A stretch of DNA of 64,000 nt from Rhizobium sp. NFR03 (GCF_900111275.1 NZ_FOGR01000009.1:62001-126000), one strand, 5' to 3'. Numbered from the stretch's first letter, positions 36,831 through 45,064 are shown. Program-made: numbers and translations. The notes: generated by a model from the sequence alone, not told the origin.

Positions 36831-37092
36831 ACCGCTCTCGGACAACACCATTTCGTATGGGGAAATCCGCAGATGAGTCCAGCGCGATATGCCCGGACGT
36901 TTGGCCCCTATCCCAAATTTTCTAAGCGAGCGTGAGCATCGATGATGCCACCTGCAAAGGAATTTGAGACTCCACGGCAGGGTTCCCGTTATGCCCTCGA
37001 AAACAGTTAAAGCTCCCGATAAGACGGCTCCGCTCCTAAAGCGGCATTAATGACTTACCGTCATTGTCGCGTGATAAGGAGTAAGAAATCGG

Positions 37093-38835
37093 TTGGTAGA
37101 CGCGCGCAAACACAACAGTGATCTCCTACGACGCCTCGAGCTTGCGCTCGATGCTTCTGGCATGGGTGTGTGGGAGCATAATCTGAAACGGGAGGAGGTT
37201 ATCTGGGATGAGCAGATGTACGCCCTCTACTGTGCTGAACACATGAACGGCAAAGTCCCGGCAGAAGTCTGGTCCCAGCGTCTCCATCCGGAAGACGTCG
37301 ATCGCGCCTTCGCCGACCTCACCAGCGCTGTCACCAACGCCGTTCCCTATGCTTCGGATTTCCGGATCATCTGGCCCGATGGCAGGATAAGACACCTTCG
37401 TTCCCGCGCCCGCCACTATGTCAACGACGACGGCGAGCCTTGTCTGATAGGCGGTGAGTGGGATGTGACCGATCACGTTCTCATGGCGGCCGAACTGCGG
37501 GAACAACAGGTGAAAGCGGAAGAGGCCGCGCTGCTTCTGGCTCTCGGGCATGCGGAAGTCGCGCATGCCGCCAATCACGACTACCTCACGGGCCTTTCGA
37601 ACCGTCGACATTTCGATAGCGTTCTCAGGGAAGTTTCGAACGATACGAAAAATCGGGTGTTTGTGCTTTTTCATATCGATGTCGACCAGTTCAAGCGGAT
37701 CAACGACACCTATGGGCATCCAACCGGGGACGAGGTTCTTCGGCATGTAGCGACGTCCATTCTGCGTTGTCTTCCAGTAGGCGGGACCGCAGCCCGTATC
37801 GGGGGTGATGAGTTCGTCGTGCTGTTTCCCGGAGCATCCGACGAGAGCAGCCTCGTGGCAGCAGCAGAGGACTTGATAGCAAGAATTGCTAACCCGCTAA
37901 TGGTTGGCGGAAAGCATATAATCGCCAGCGTATCGATCGGCATCAGCACGACGAGGCAGGGCTCTCTCGAGAATCTTCCTGTCCACGCGGATATGGCCTT
38001 GTATGAGGCAAAGCGCGCAGGGCGCGGGCAGGCCCACCTGTTCGAAACACGATCAGCGGCCCAAGCGCTGGTGCGCCGGCAGCTTTCCGCCGATCTCGAA
38101 CCTGCACTGACTACTGGAGATATCCTGCCGTTCTATCAGATACAGGTTTCACCGGTTACGCGCGTGATCATCGGGCTTGAGGCCCTGGCTCGATGGCGGC
38201 ATCCCACGCGTGGGTTGCTCCCACCGAATGATTTCCTGCCTGTTGCCGAAGAAGCCGGACTTGCGGCCGAGCTGGATGCTGCGATCCTGTTCCGCGTCTT
38301 CGAGGACCGCGACCGTTGGACACGGGATGACAAGACGGTTCCGCAGATGGCTGTAAACCTTTCCGCCGCTCGCCTTCAGGACGAAAGCTTCATCAAACGT
38401 ATCCGCGACACGAAGCGGTCGCTGGTGGGTATCAGCTTCGAGCTCGTCGAAACGGTGTTCCTCGATGATCCGACGAAGGAGGTCCTGGACACGATTAACA
38501 TCTTGCGGGCGTTGGGCGCACGTATCGAGATCGATGACTTCGGAACGGGCAATGCCTCCTTGCTCGGTCTGCTTAAGATAAGACCCGACCGGCTGAAGCT
38601 TGATCGACATCTCATTGCCGATGTCGCCATGTCGGTGGAAAAGCGTCGCGTGCTGTCTTCCATTCTGGATATCGCAAAGGCGCTCAACATTGGAGTTGTT
38701 GCCGAAGGGATCGAGACGGAAGAGCAGGCGGCTATCATGTCAGAGCTAGGTTGCGAGGTGCTGCAGGGGTATCTATTCGGCAGGCCGCAACCGTTTCAAG
38801 ACATTAGATTGCTGTCGTCGCCTGAAGCCGCATGA
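37093..38835 (+). CDS. PAS-GGDEF-EAL cyclic-di-GMP protein
   Basis: Protein of 580 aa: PAS fold (about 15-130, with a PAC-like IGGEWDVTDHV end), GGDEF domain (165-325) with an intact GGDEF at 237-241, and EAL domain (335-575) with EAL at 363-365, a downstream Glu (FELVET), DDFGTG, KLDR and AEGIE, so both diguanylate cyclase and phosphodiesterase sites look complete. No RxxD inhibitory site precedes GGDEF. No TM segments. Start is TTG with AAGGAG 11 bases upstream. Confidence 0.94.
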   Translation: MVDARKHNSDLLRRLELALDASGMGVWEHNLKREEVIWDEQMYALYCAEHMNGKVPAEVWSQRLHPEDVDRAFADLTSAVTNAVPYASDFRIIWPDGRIRHLRSRARHYVNDDGEPCLIGGEWDVTDHVLMAAELREQQVKAEEAALLLALGHAEVAHAANHDYLTGLSNRRHFDSVLREVSNDTKNRVFVLFHIDVDQFKRINDTYGHPTGDEVLRHVATSILRCLPVGGTAARIGGDEFVVLFPGASDESSLVAAAEDLIARIANPLMVGGKHIIASVSIGISTTRQGSLENLPVHADMALYEAKRAGRGQAHLFETRSAAQALVRRQLSADLEPALTTGDILPFYQIQVSPVTRVIIGLEALARWRHPTRGLLPPNDFLPVAEEAGLAAELDAAILFRVFEDRDRWTRDDKTVPQMAVNLSAARLQDESFIKRIRDTKRSLVGISFELVETVFLDDPTKEVLDTINILRALGARIEIDDFGTGNASLLGLLKIRPDRLKLDRHLIADVAMSVEKRRVLSSILDIAKALNIGVVAEGIETEEQAAIMSELGCEVLQGYLFGRPQPFQDIRLLSSPEAA

Positions 38836-39043
38836 TCCCTTATGCCGTAGCACGCGCTCCTCTTGGTCAATTACCAGAGAGGCCGCATAGTGGATCTGGC
38901 TATTCGATCGTGAGCAAACTGACCGCTACGCCCTGCCTTTACGTGGCTGCTTGAACGAGAACAAGGGTTTGGGTCCCTCCGGCCGTGTCGTGAAGTCTGC
39001 GCTCCCGCGTGACTGAGAGTTTACGGTCAGGTCAACAAAGAGG

Positions 39044-39118
39044 ATGAGCCGTGTTCTGAGATTCCTGCGCTACTTTTTCACAAGCCCCCGCCGGGGCTTT
39101 GCTTGCTCCAGATTATAA
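39044..39118 (+). CDS. Possible leader peptide of mgtC
   Basis: A 24-codon frame (MSRVLRFLRYFFTSPRRG...) ends 21 bp before the mgtC start. A GAGG lies right against the ATG, a poor spacing. The hairpin at 39082-39099 falls within its SPRRG codons. In Salmonella the mgtC leader holds short ORFs that control expression; whether this is an analogue is inference. Confidence 0.35.
   Translation: MSRVLRFLRYFFTSPRRGFACSRL
39082..39099 (+). promoter_or_regulatory. Hairpin in the mgtC leader
   Basis: AAGCCCC - CGCC - GGGGCTT forms a 7-bp GC-rich stem followed by TTGCTTG, resembling a weak intrinsic terminator 41 bp upstream of mgtC. It could serve as an attenuator. Confidence 0.45.
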
Positions 39119-39139
39119 AAACGGAATAGGGACATCACG

Positions 39140-39625
39140 GTGCTAGAGGAAATCTGGTCAAGCCTCGTCAAAGAATTTTCAGACGTTCCAGACGTGTCTA
39201 CCATCATCTTGATTACGGTCCGTCTGGTGATCGCGGCAGTGCTGGGCGGGGTTCTTGGATACGAACGTGAACGCAAGGGAAGAAGCGCCGGCGTCCGAAC
39301 CCACATGCTGGTCGCCGTGGGTGCGGCACTGTTCGTTGTAGGTCCGCTACAGAGCGGAATGGAAATCGGAGATCTGTCACGCGTGATCCAGGGCATTGTT
39401 CAGGGGATAGGCTTCCTGGGCGCGGGTGCTATTATGGTTCGCTCGGCGCAGCGTCAGGTCGAAGGACTTACGACTGCGGCGAACATCTGGGCTACCGCAG
39501 GGATCGGCGTGATCGCCGGTCTTGGACTTGAAGTAACTGCCGTGTTATCGACCGTTATCGTCTTGATTATCCTCGCCGCTGTTCCTCTGATCCTGCCGAA
39601 GGAGTCCGACGCAGATAAAGGATAA
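39140..39625 (+). CDS. MgtC/SapB-family membrane protein
   Basis: Inner-membrane protein of 161 aa with four to five TM helices and the MgtC N-terminal motif RLVIAAVLGGVLGYERERKG, then GVRTHMLVAVGAALF and IVQGIGFLGAGAI. It lacks the C-terminal ACT-like domain of Salmonella MgtC, so it is a short SapB-type member. Such proteins help growth in low magnesium or inside hosts and inhibit F-ATPase in the best-studied case. Start GTG with AGGGA upstream. Confidence 0.9.
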   Translation: MLEEIWSSLVKEFSDVPDVSTIILITVRLVIAAVLGGVLGYERERKGRSAGVRTHMLVAVGAALFVVGPLQSGMEIGDLSRVIQGIVQGIGFLGAGAIMVRSAQRQVEGLTTAANIWATAGIGVIAGLGLEVTAVLSTVIVLIILAAVPLILPKESDADKG

Positions 39626-39633
39626 AGCTATTC

Positions 39634-39654
39634 AAAAAGGCACGGGAATGCCTT
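39634..39654 (-). terminator. Intrinsic terminator of integrase C
   Basis: On the minus strand AAGGCA - TTCCCG - TGCCTT is followed by TTT, about 30 bp beyond the integrase stop. On the plus strand there is an A-run instead, so it serves mainly the integrase, while mgtC may read into it. Confidence 0.65.
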
Positions 39655-39682
39655 ATCCGCACCCCTTCAATATGTGGCAACC

Positions 39683-40828
39683 TCAGAGCCCGGCCGCCTT
39701 CGTGAGGTTCACCTGGAACCGATCCCTGCGCCGCTGGTAACGCCGCGTCATCTCGGCGGAAGCATGGCCGAGCTGTTTTTGCACATAGCGCTCATCGACC
39801 TCGGCCGAGGACGCAAGGCCCGCGCGCAGCGAGTGGCCGGAGAACTTCATCGCCCGCTCTCTCTCGCCGAGATCACCGCGCACACCGGCAGCCATCGCCG
39901 CGCGTTTCACCAGTCGCGCCACTTCCCGGTCGTTGAGACGATCCGGCCCGACGGCCTTGCCCTGTCCCGTCACCCGGCGGAACAGCGGCCCGTGGATCAG
40001 CTTTGCAAACTTGATCCAGGTCTCCACCGCCACGACCGGGCAGGTGGCATCCGACGACCCCCGCCCGATCTCCACCTCGCGCCACCCGGTCTTGCCCCGC
40101 AGGGTGACGAGCATGCCCTGATCGAGGATCTCGATCCAGCCGCGCCCGTCCTCTGTCTGGTCGGCTTTCAGATCGAGACCTACGATCTCGGAACGTCGCA
40201 GGCCGCCGGCATAGCCAATCAGCAGCATGGCGCGGTCACGCAGGCCGCGCAGCGTGCCGCGATCCAGTGTTGCGATCATGGCGATGATGTCGTCCGCCAG
40301 CACCGCCTCTTTTTGAACCGGAGGTTTTGCATGGCTCTTGCGGATACCGGACAGGACCGTTGCGATGTGACGATCCTTGCGATCGAGGGCAAGGCCGCGC
40401 TGGGCATAGTTCCAGGACAGGGACGCCAGACGTCGCTCGATCGTCGACACGGCATTCGCCTTCATGCCGCGCGTTGCGGTGCCAACGGCACTGCCCGAGG
40501 CGCAGGCCGTGATGTAGAGGCCGACGGTCTGTGGCTGCGGGGGGAGGGGAGACAGGCCGGATCGACGGCACCAGGCGGAAAAATGCTTCCAGTCGGCGGC
40601 ATAGGCTTTGCGGGTATTGGCCGAACTGGCGGCTTCGACGTAACCGCGCGCACGATCGGCAAGGCCGGCAAGATGCGCGGGCGACCGATCCGCATCGGCG
40701 GGGGAGGGGAGGGGGTTGCTGCCTGACACATCTGGCGCGGTCAAAAGGCTGCCGGGTACAGTGGCAGGAGACGGCGCGGATGGCTCCGCGATGTGATTTT
40801 CGTTGGTCTGCTCGATGATTTGGGCCAT
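39683..40828 (-). CDS. Tyrosine recombinase / integrase (intact copy C)
   Basis: Full-length recombinase of 381 aa, the reference for the four other copies in the window. Proline-rich N-terminus (1-60), SAM-like core-binding domain (about 65-165), catalytic domain (about 180-381) with Arg211/212 (GGLRRSEIVGL), the beta-strand Lys region (LRGKTGWR), His332-Arg335 (HSLR), His355 (LGH) and nucleophile Tyr364. It is divergent from DUF1403, separated by 123 bp that contain two perfect inverted repeats, one of which has core-site geometry. A terminator follows at 39634-39654. Probably resolves or integrates the carrying replicon. Confidence 0.93.
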   Translation of the reverse strand: MAQIIEQTNENHIAEPSAPSPATVPGSLLTAPDVSGSNPLPSPADADRSPAHLAGLADRARGYVEAASSANTRKAYAADWKHFSAWCRRSGLSPLPPQPQTVGLYITACASGSAVGTATRGMKANAVSTIERRLASLSWNYAQRGLALDRKDRHIATVLSGIRKSHAKPPVQKEAVLADDIIAMIATLDRGTLRGLRDRAMLLIGYAGGLRRSEIVGLDLKADQTEDGRGWIEILDQGMLVTLRGKTGWREVEIGRGSSDATCPVVAVETWIKFAKLIHGPLFRRVTGQGKAVGPDRLNDREVARLVKRAAMAAGVRGDLGERERAMKFSGHSLRAGLASSAEVDERYVQKQLGHASAEMTRRYQRRRDRFQVNLTKAAGL

Positions 40829-40847
40829 TTGCGCATCATGAAGAAGA

Positions 40848-40874
40848 CGTCCGATAAGTCAACGTTATCGGACG
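40848..40874. repeat. Candidate recombination core site
   Basis: CGTCCGATAA - 7 bp - TTATCGGACG, perfect arms, 20 bp upstream of the integrase start. Ten-bp arms with a 7-bp spacer fit the binding and strand-exchange region of tyrosine recombinases. At the frameshifted copy B only the left arm (GTCCGATAA) is kept. It could instead be an operator for the divergent genes. Confidence 0.6.
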
Positions 40875-40894
40875 TATTTCGACGATGACAGACT

Positions 40895-40931
40895 GTGCGG
40901 ATCAGGCACTATTGACTAGCAGGATCCGCAC
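40895..40931. promoter_or_regulatory. Second inverted repeat ahead of DUF1403
   Basis: GTGCGGATC and GATCCGCAC, perfect 9-bp arms with a 19-bp centre, ending 21 bp before the DUF1403 start. Position suggests an operator for the DUF1403-scpB pair or an accessory recombinase arm site. Confidence 0.5.
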
Positions 40932-40951
40932 ATCGGGTCTATGTTCTTGCC

Positions 40952-41905
40952 ATGGATTCGCGCATCATCCCGACCGGTTCTTCACCTGCCCAGAGCTTCG
41001 TCCTGCCGGCATGGACGGCATTGCTGCGGTCTGCCGGGACGGAAAGCGACGCGGCCTTCTCCGCCGGCATCGCCCTGAAAACGCTAGATGATCTGGTTCG
41101 CACCGAGCCGGTCTGGAGCGGTTGCTGGCGCGCACGGTTAGCGCTCCGATCCGCCGCTGCCGCCGTACGCCTGACGGGGCGCACCGAGGGGGAAGCCGAG
41201 CTGCGGGATGCCATGCTGTTGTCGTCGGACGCCGGTGATCCCGGTCCGGCTGGACACGTCTATTGCGCCTACCGGAAGCTCGGTGTCCGCAATGGGCCCG
41301 TGAACACGGCAATCCTGAAAGAACTCGCCATGCTGCTCTCCCTGCGATGGGACGATCATCTGGCCGGGGTGGTCGATCTGATCGACGGCGCGCTGCAGTC
41401 ACCCCGATCCGCGCCCTTTGCCGCGGCCGATCTCGTCTCCGCCATCCATGCCGTTCGCCCGGATGCCGAACGCCTGACCTGGGCGCTTGCCGACGGTTTG
41501 ATCGCGCAACGGCTCGGCTGGCAGAGGCCCTTGTTTCTCCTGATGGCGCAGCGAAGCGGACCCGCCTTCCGTACGCTGGGCGGCCGCGGCCGGGTGCGAT
41601 CAGGCGAGCCGGGTTTTGCGCGTGCGGTGTGTCTGGCGCTGGTCGAGGGCGCGCGGGCCGCTTTGCAGTCGGCGAGTGAGATCGACCGGCGCGCCCGGCA
41701 GCTCGTGACGGTGGCGCCAAAACTGCGCACGAAAGGCGGGGAGGGCGTGCTCCGGCGATTGCTGGATGAGGATGCGGTGTCCGCCTCTGCCCCCGGGGCA
41801 AACCTGTCGCGCTGGGCCAGCCGGCGCATGTTCGAGCGGCTGGAGGCTTCCGGTGCTGTGCGGGAGCTGTCCGGCCGCAGCACTTTTCGGATCTACGGGC
41901 TGTGA
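40952..41905 (+). CDS. DUF1403-family protein
   Basis: Protein of 317 aa of unknown function, recognised as DUF1403 from its helical, Ala/Leu-rich sequence (ETDAAFSAG-like start, then WRARLALRSAAAAVRLTGRT and MLLSSDAGDPGPAGHVYCAY). The C-terminal third looks like a winged helix (WASRRMFERLEASGAVRELS), so DNA binding is plausible. It overlaps the ScpB-like gene by four bases (GTGA) and faces the intact integrase. The family is, as far as I know, found mainly in rhizobia and relatives beside these partners. Confidence 0.8.
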   Translation: MDSRIIPTGSSPAQSFVLPAWTALLRSAGTESDAAFSAGIALKTLDDLVRTEPVWSGCWRARLALRSAAAAVRLTGRTEGEAELRDAMLLSSDAGDPGPAGHVYCAYRKLGVRNGPVNTAILKELAMLLSLRWDDHLAGVVDLIDGALQSPRSAPFAAADLVSAIHAVRPDAERLTWALADGLIAQRLGWQRPLFLLMAQRSGPAFRTLGGRGRVRSGEPGFARAVCLALVEGARAALQSASEIDRRARQLVTVAPKLRTKGGEGVLRRLLDEDAVSASAPGANLSRWASRRMFERLEASGAVRELSGRSTFRIYGL

Positions 41906-42597
41906 CGATGGCGGGCGCAAGCACAGGCTCCCGCCGTCGCACCGGGAAACGGGACGAGGATCGCGCCTTCGACCGAGAGCTCGAGGACCTGCCGCCAGCG
42001 TTGCGGTGGCGGGAGTGGATGATGCGGGTCGAGGCGGTGATCTTTGCCTCCGCAGAGCCCGTCAGGCGCGAAACGCTGGCACGCGTCGTCGGCAAGGATT
42101 GCGCCATCGATCTCCTGATCGACGATCTGCGCGAGGATCTGGTTGGGCGGCCCTATGAGCTCGTCTCCGTCGCCGGTGGCTGGCAACATCGCACCCGCAG
42201 CGTCTATGCCGAAACCATTCGAGCCTCCACGGCACAGACACGGTCCCTGGCGGCGGCTCTCTCAAAGAACGAAGCAACGGTCCTGATGGCCATTGCTTAT
42301 CTCCAGCCCGTCACCCGTGGCGAGCTGTCGAAGACCTTCGGCAAGGAGATCAGCCGCGACACGATCGCAAGTCTGCGCAGCGCCGGCTTGATCGCCTCGG
42401 GGCCGCGTAGCCCGACGCCCGGTGCGCCCTACACCTACGTGACCACCCGGCATTTCCTCTCGGCCTTCGGCATGGAGACGATCCAGGATCTGCCGGATGT
42501 CGAGCTGCTGGAGGATGCGGGGCTGATGCAGGGGCGCGGAACTGATGTGGCGCTACCGTTCGATGGCGTTGATGAGGATAGCACCGGGCAGGATTGA
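41902..42597 (+). CDS. ScpB-like chromosome-segregation protein
   Basis: Protein of 231 aa resembling ScpB, the winged-helix kleisin partner of SMC: VEAVIFASAEPVRRETLARV, the GRPYELVSVAGGWQHRTR strand pair, LSKNEATVLMAIAYLQPVTR and a second winged helix ending YVTTRHFLSAFGMETIQDLP. About 30 extra N-terminal basic residues precede the domain. No smc or scpA is nearby, so it is an accessory paralog of the chromosomal ScpB. Start GTG at 41902 overlaps the DUF1403 stop; an ATG at 41908 is an alternative. Confidence 0.85.
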   Translation: MTMAGASTGSRRRTGKRDEDRAFDRELEDLPPALRWREWMMRVEAVIFASAEPVRRETLARVVGKDCAIDLLIDDLREDLVGRPYELVSVAGGWQHRTRSVYAETIRASTAQTRSLAAALSKNEATVLMAIAYLQPVTRGELSKTFGKEISRDTIASLRSAGLIASGPRSPTPGAPYTYVTTRHFLSAFGMETIQDLPDVELLEDAGLMQGRGTDVALPFDGVDEDSTGQD

Positions 42598-42758
42598 TCG
42601 GATTTTGCGCGCAGGGGTCCCCCAGTCCGGTATCCAGTCGCTCGCTTCGGCGTCGTCGGATCGGACTGATGACCGGCTCGGCGTAGCAGCCTTACGTTAT
42701 CTTCTCTTCTCCCAGGTGAGGACAATGTGAAATTCCATTTTCACACGGCACATCAATC

Positions 42759-43328
42759 CTATCGCCGGGATGAACTAAACAAACCGTGCAGCTTTGCGAT
42801 CGATAGTGCCGCGACCGTCCCGGCGTCGCGCAGTTCACCTGATAGGATCATAGCTTCGACCTGATCAACGGTGAAAGAGGCAACGACCAAGTCCTGCTCC
42901 TCTACAGAGAGCCTGGAGGACCCTTGCGTGAGACCGGTGGCGAAGAATATTCGATATGACTGCGTTGTTGTGCCGTAAAGGGGAAACAGCTGCCCGATCT
43001 GCTCGACCCGATCGGCGCTTAAACCGGTTTCTTCCACAAGTTCACCGCGCGCCAGGTCTTCTGGTTTGGCATCGGGATCGTCCTCCCACGAACCCTGCGG
43101 AAATTCCCACTGGCGCTGACAAATCGGGTAGCGGTACTGCTGAACCAGGTAGAGGCGTTCTCCATCGAAAGGAACGATCATCGCGAAATCAGGCTTGTCA
43201 ACAAAGCCGTAGATTCCGGAACTACCATCCCGCCGCCGGATGCTGTCCTCCTTGACCTTCATCCACCGGTTTTCGTAGACGACTTTCGAGTCGATCATCT
43301 CAATGTCTGGTGTACTGTCGCTCATCAC
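42759..43328 (-). CDS. Nudix hydrolase (ADP-ribose pyrophosphatase-like)
   Basis: Hydrolase of 189 aa. The Nudix box is present from GSWEDD through EDLARGELVEETGL; the box Arg before the first catalytic Glu is Gly (RGEL where REL is usual by alignment), while the EE pair is kept. N-terminal VYENRWMKVKED and QQYRYP resemble ADP-ribose/nucleoside-diphosphate-sugar hydrolases. Likely housekeeping of toxic nucleotides; the altered box may lower activity. Confidence 0.85.
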   Translation of the reverse strand: MMSDSTPDIEMIDSKVVYENRWMKVKEDSIRRRDGSSGIYGFVDKPDFAMIVPFDGERLYLVQQYRYPICQRQWEFPQGSWEDDPDAKPEDLARGELVEETGLSADRVEQIGQLFPLYGTTTQSYRIFFATGLTQGSSRLSVEEQDLVVASFTVDQVEAMILSGELRDAGTVAALSIAKLHGLFSSSRR

Positions 43329-43734
43329 CTACCTCGAACTATTCGCAAAACCGATATCACACTGAGGCTCGTGATAAATCGAGACTCGGTCAGGGCTATG
43401 CCTTGTGCTCTGCTGCTGTAGACGCTTCCAGGAGTCTGTTTCTCACCAGTTGGTTTGAAAAGATCGGAAAGGAAGGGCTGATTCCGACTGTCGACAAATA
43501 CTCCGAGAGCTCGCCTGTGATTGAGCCCGGAACTTTGCCCCCCTTTCGGCAGAATGAATGGGTCACCGTTCGACGCCTGTAGTGGGGTCAAAGACCGCGC
43601 CGAAACACAGCCCCGAGATCCCGTGATGAGTCGAAGTCTTCACTGACAATGGCGCGGAACTGACCTTCGTAGGAATTCATACCCCTCGATTTAGGACGCC
43701 CGCGCACCCGGGTGGGCACCCTGCAAGATGGAAT
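43329..43734. other. Gene-poor interval
   Basis: About 400 bp upstream of the Nudix gene and downstream of the sRNA candidate. A 90-codon plus-strand frame at 43310-43582 overlaps the Nudix start and has no recognisable family or ribosome site. Nothing else is supported. Confidence 0.4.
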
Positions 43735-43840
43735 AAAAAGCCCCTCGCCGGTTATGACAAGGGGGCGCGCAATTCAGGTCTTGGGAGAACCGCGGAGGCT
43801 GTAACCGGGCAACGGTGCAGCCAGCCTCCGCATTAGCAGT
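43735..43840 (-). ncRNA. Candidate trans-acting small RNA
   Basis: On the minus strand: a perfect 10-bp stem GCGGAGGCTG/CAGCCTCCGC (43831-43822 with 43801-43792) enclosing a smaller ACCG/CGGT hairpin, then an unpaired stretch containing GGTTCTCCCAAGACC, and finally a GC-rich stem GCCCC/GGGGC with TTTTT at 43739-43735. This is the usual architecture of an Hfq-dependent sRNA with Rho-independent terminator; the exposed CUCCC could pair with ribosome sites. No coding alternative is convincing. The exact 5' end and promoter are unknown. Confidence 0.55.
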
Positions 43841-43963
43841 ATGCATGACAGGCTGGAGCGAGGCTACCGAGATGTTAACCATGTTCGCTAAGCGTAACTT
43901 AACGATCAGTTGGGCGTGCCCTTCAAAACATGCTTTTCTAAGGTTTCAAATGTGGAGGCAGGC

Positions 43964-44059
43964 ATGGGCATTGTTGCTATCGTTACCGTCGGCGCGATCA
44001 ATCTTGGCTGGATCGGCTTTCTCGGGGTGATGTCATACCGGGCGATTTTAGGCGGTTAA
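43964..44059 (+). CDS. 31-aa single-pass membrane peptide
   Basis: Frame MGIVAIVTVGAINLGWIGFL plus 11 residues to a TAA, with GGAGG five bases upstream of the ATG. Almost the whole peptide is one hydrophobic helix with a short basic end (SYRAILGG). Two genes of the same kind of size and layout occur nearby (see 47167). Too short for family assignment. Confidence 0.55.
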   Translation: MGIVAIVTVGAINLGWIGFLGVMSYRAILGG

Positions 44060-44074
44060 AGTGCCGGAGATGGA

Positions 44075-44272
44075 ATGACCGTTAGATTTAAGAGCCGCTA
44101 CCGGCCCCGGCTCGACCGCGACAATTCGTGGGCCGTCGAAGATATTCACACAGGAGAAACAGCTGCCATAACCGGCGTAGCGCAGGACGGGATGGATCTT
44201 CCGACTGCGGAATATCTCGCAGAGGTCTTGAACCGTGATCACAGGCACCGCCAGACGAAGACATCGCATTAA
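44075..44272 (+). CDS. Hypothetical protein, 65 aa
   Basis: Small basic soluble protein starting MTVRFKSRYRPRLDRDNSWA, with GGAG six bases upstream and 15 bp after the preceding membrane peptide, so probably co-transcribed. The sequence (VEDIHTGETAAITGVAQDGM) has regular character and looks genuine. No known domain. Confidence 0.6.
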   Translation: MTVRFKSRYRPRLDRDNSWAVEDIHTGETAAITGVAQDGMDLPTAEYLAEVLNRDHRHRQTKTSH

Positions 44273-44390
44273 TTTGCGGCATGACACGTGAGATACGCGC
44301 CTGACTCTAGAACTATCAACTCTCCTTGGTAGTAACGCCCTCCTACGAGGATTACTGATAAGGCGTTCAGCTGAGGTAGGATAACACGAC

Positions 44391-44699
44391 AGAAGAACAG
44401 GCGAATAAAGCGGCTTTCTTGGTTGCCACGACGGCGAATGCGATGCGGATACGCATGGTCCACGTCATGTTCGAAGGTGAGTAGCGGGTGAGCGAACTAG
44501 CTGACAAGGTTGGATTCTCTCTGTCGTCCGCCTCGCAGCATCTCAAGAAACTCAGATTAGCGGCATGCTCGTTCAAAGGAAAGACGAGCAGTTCAGGTGC
44601 TGCACTATCGCGTCACACTCCACCGAGCTTTTGCAGAAACTGATTTCGACTGGGGAAGCCCATCACGTCAAAACTCCAGAAATTCGTTCAAGGCCGTAG
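44391..44699 (+). pseudogene. ArsR-family regulator, decayed
   Basis: A winged-helix ArsR sequence split by a stop and a shift: ANAMRIRMVHVMFEGE, TAG, then RVSELADKVGFSLSSASQHL with KKLR, and in another frame MLVQRKDEQFRCCTIASHST to a stop at 44699. The recognition helix (SSASQHLKKLR) is intact, but no full protein can be made. No metal or arsenic genes adjoin it. Confidence 0.7.
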
Positions 44700-44800
44700 G
44701 CACCCTGCAGGACAAACGCGCGATGTGGCCCTACGTCAGAAACGTACTGAAACGAACATGATGTCGTGATTGTTGTAGGCTCCTGCAAAACGGAGAGCCT

Positions 44801-45064
44801 ATGACCCGCTATTTCTTCAACATTCGCCGACGGACTAGCCTATGCATTGACGAGGAAGGCCAAGAGTTTGCATCCTTCGCGGAAGCATACATGGGCGCGA
44901 TCTCTTCTCTTTGCGAAATCGCGGGAGACAGCCTGAAGACGGCAGACCCCGTTGAGGTCTATGCGATCGAAGTCACTGATACTGCAGGCGCTGTTTTACA
45001 TTCTGTGACAATGACCGAAGCGGTTTTACCGCTCCTACCAGAAAAACAGGCAGCGATCGTTTAG
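44801..45064 (+). CDS. DUF6894-family protein
   Basis: Small protein of 87 aa: MTRYFFNIRRRTSLCIDEEG then EFASFAEAYMGAISSLCEIA, the N-terminal pattern of the DUF6894 family (RYFFxxR...DxEGxEF...A). GGAGAG precedes the ATG. Function unknown; many rhizobia and methylobacteria have several copies, often near Crp-type regulators, as here (45209, 47460). Two relatives are at 48247 and 48544. Confidence 0.8.
   Translation: MTRYFFNIRRRTSLCIDEEGQEFASFAEAYMGAISSLCEIAGDSLKTADPVEVYAIEVTDTAGAVLHSVTMTEAVLPLLPEKQAAIV

Noticed and set aside
40965-42107. 380-codon minus-strand frame opposite DUF1403/scpB
   Set aside because: Arg/Ser/Pro-rich shadow; two recognisable families lie on the plus strand.
43310-43582. 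90-codon plus-strand frame near the Nudix gene
   Set aside because: Overlaps the Nudix start region, no ribosome site, no recognisable family.
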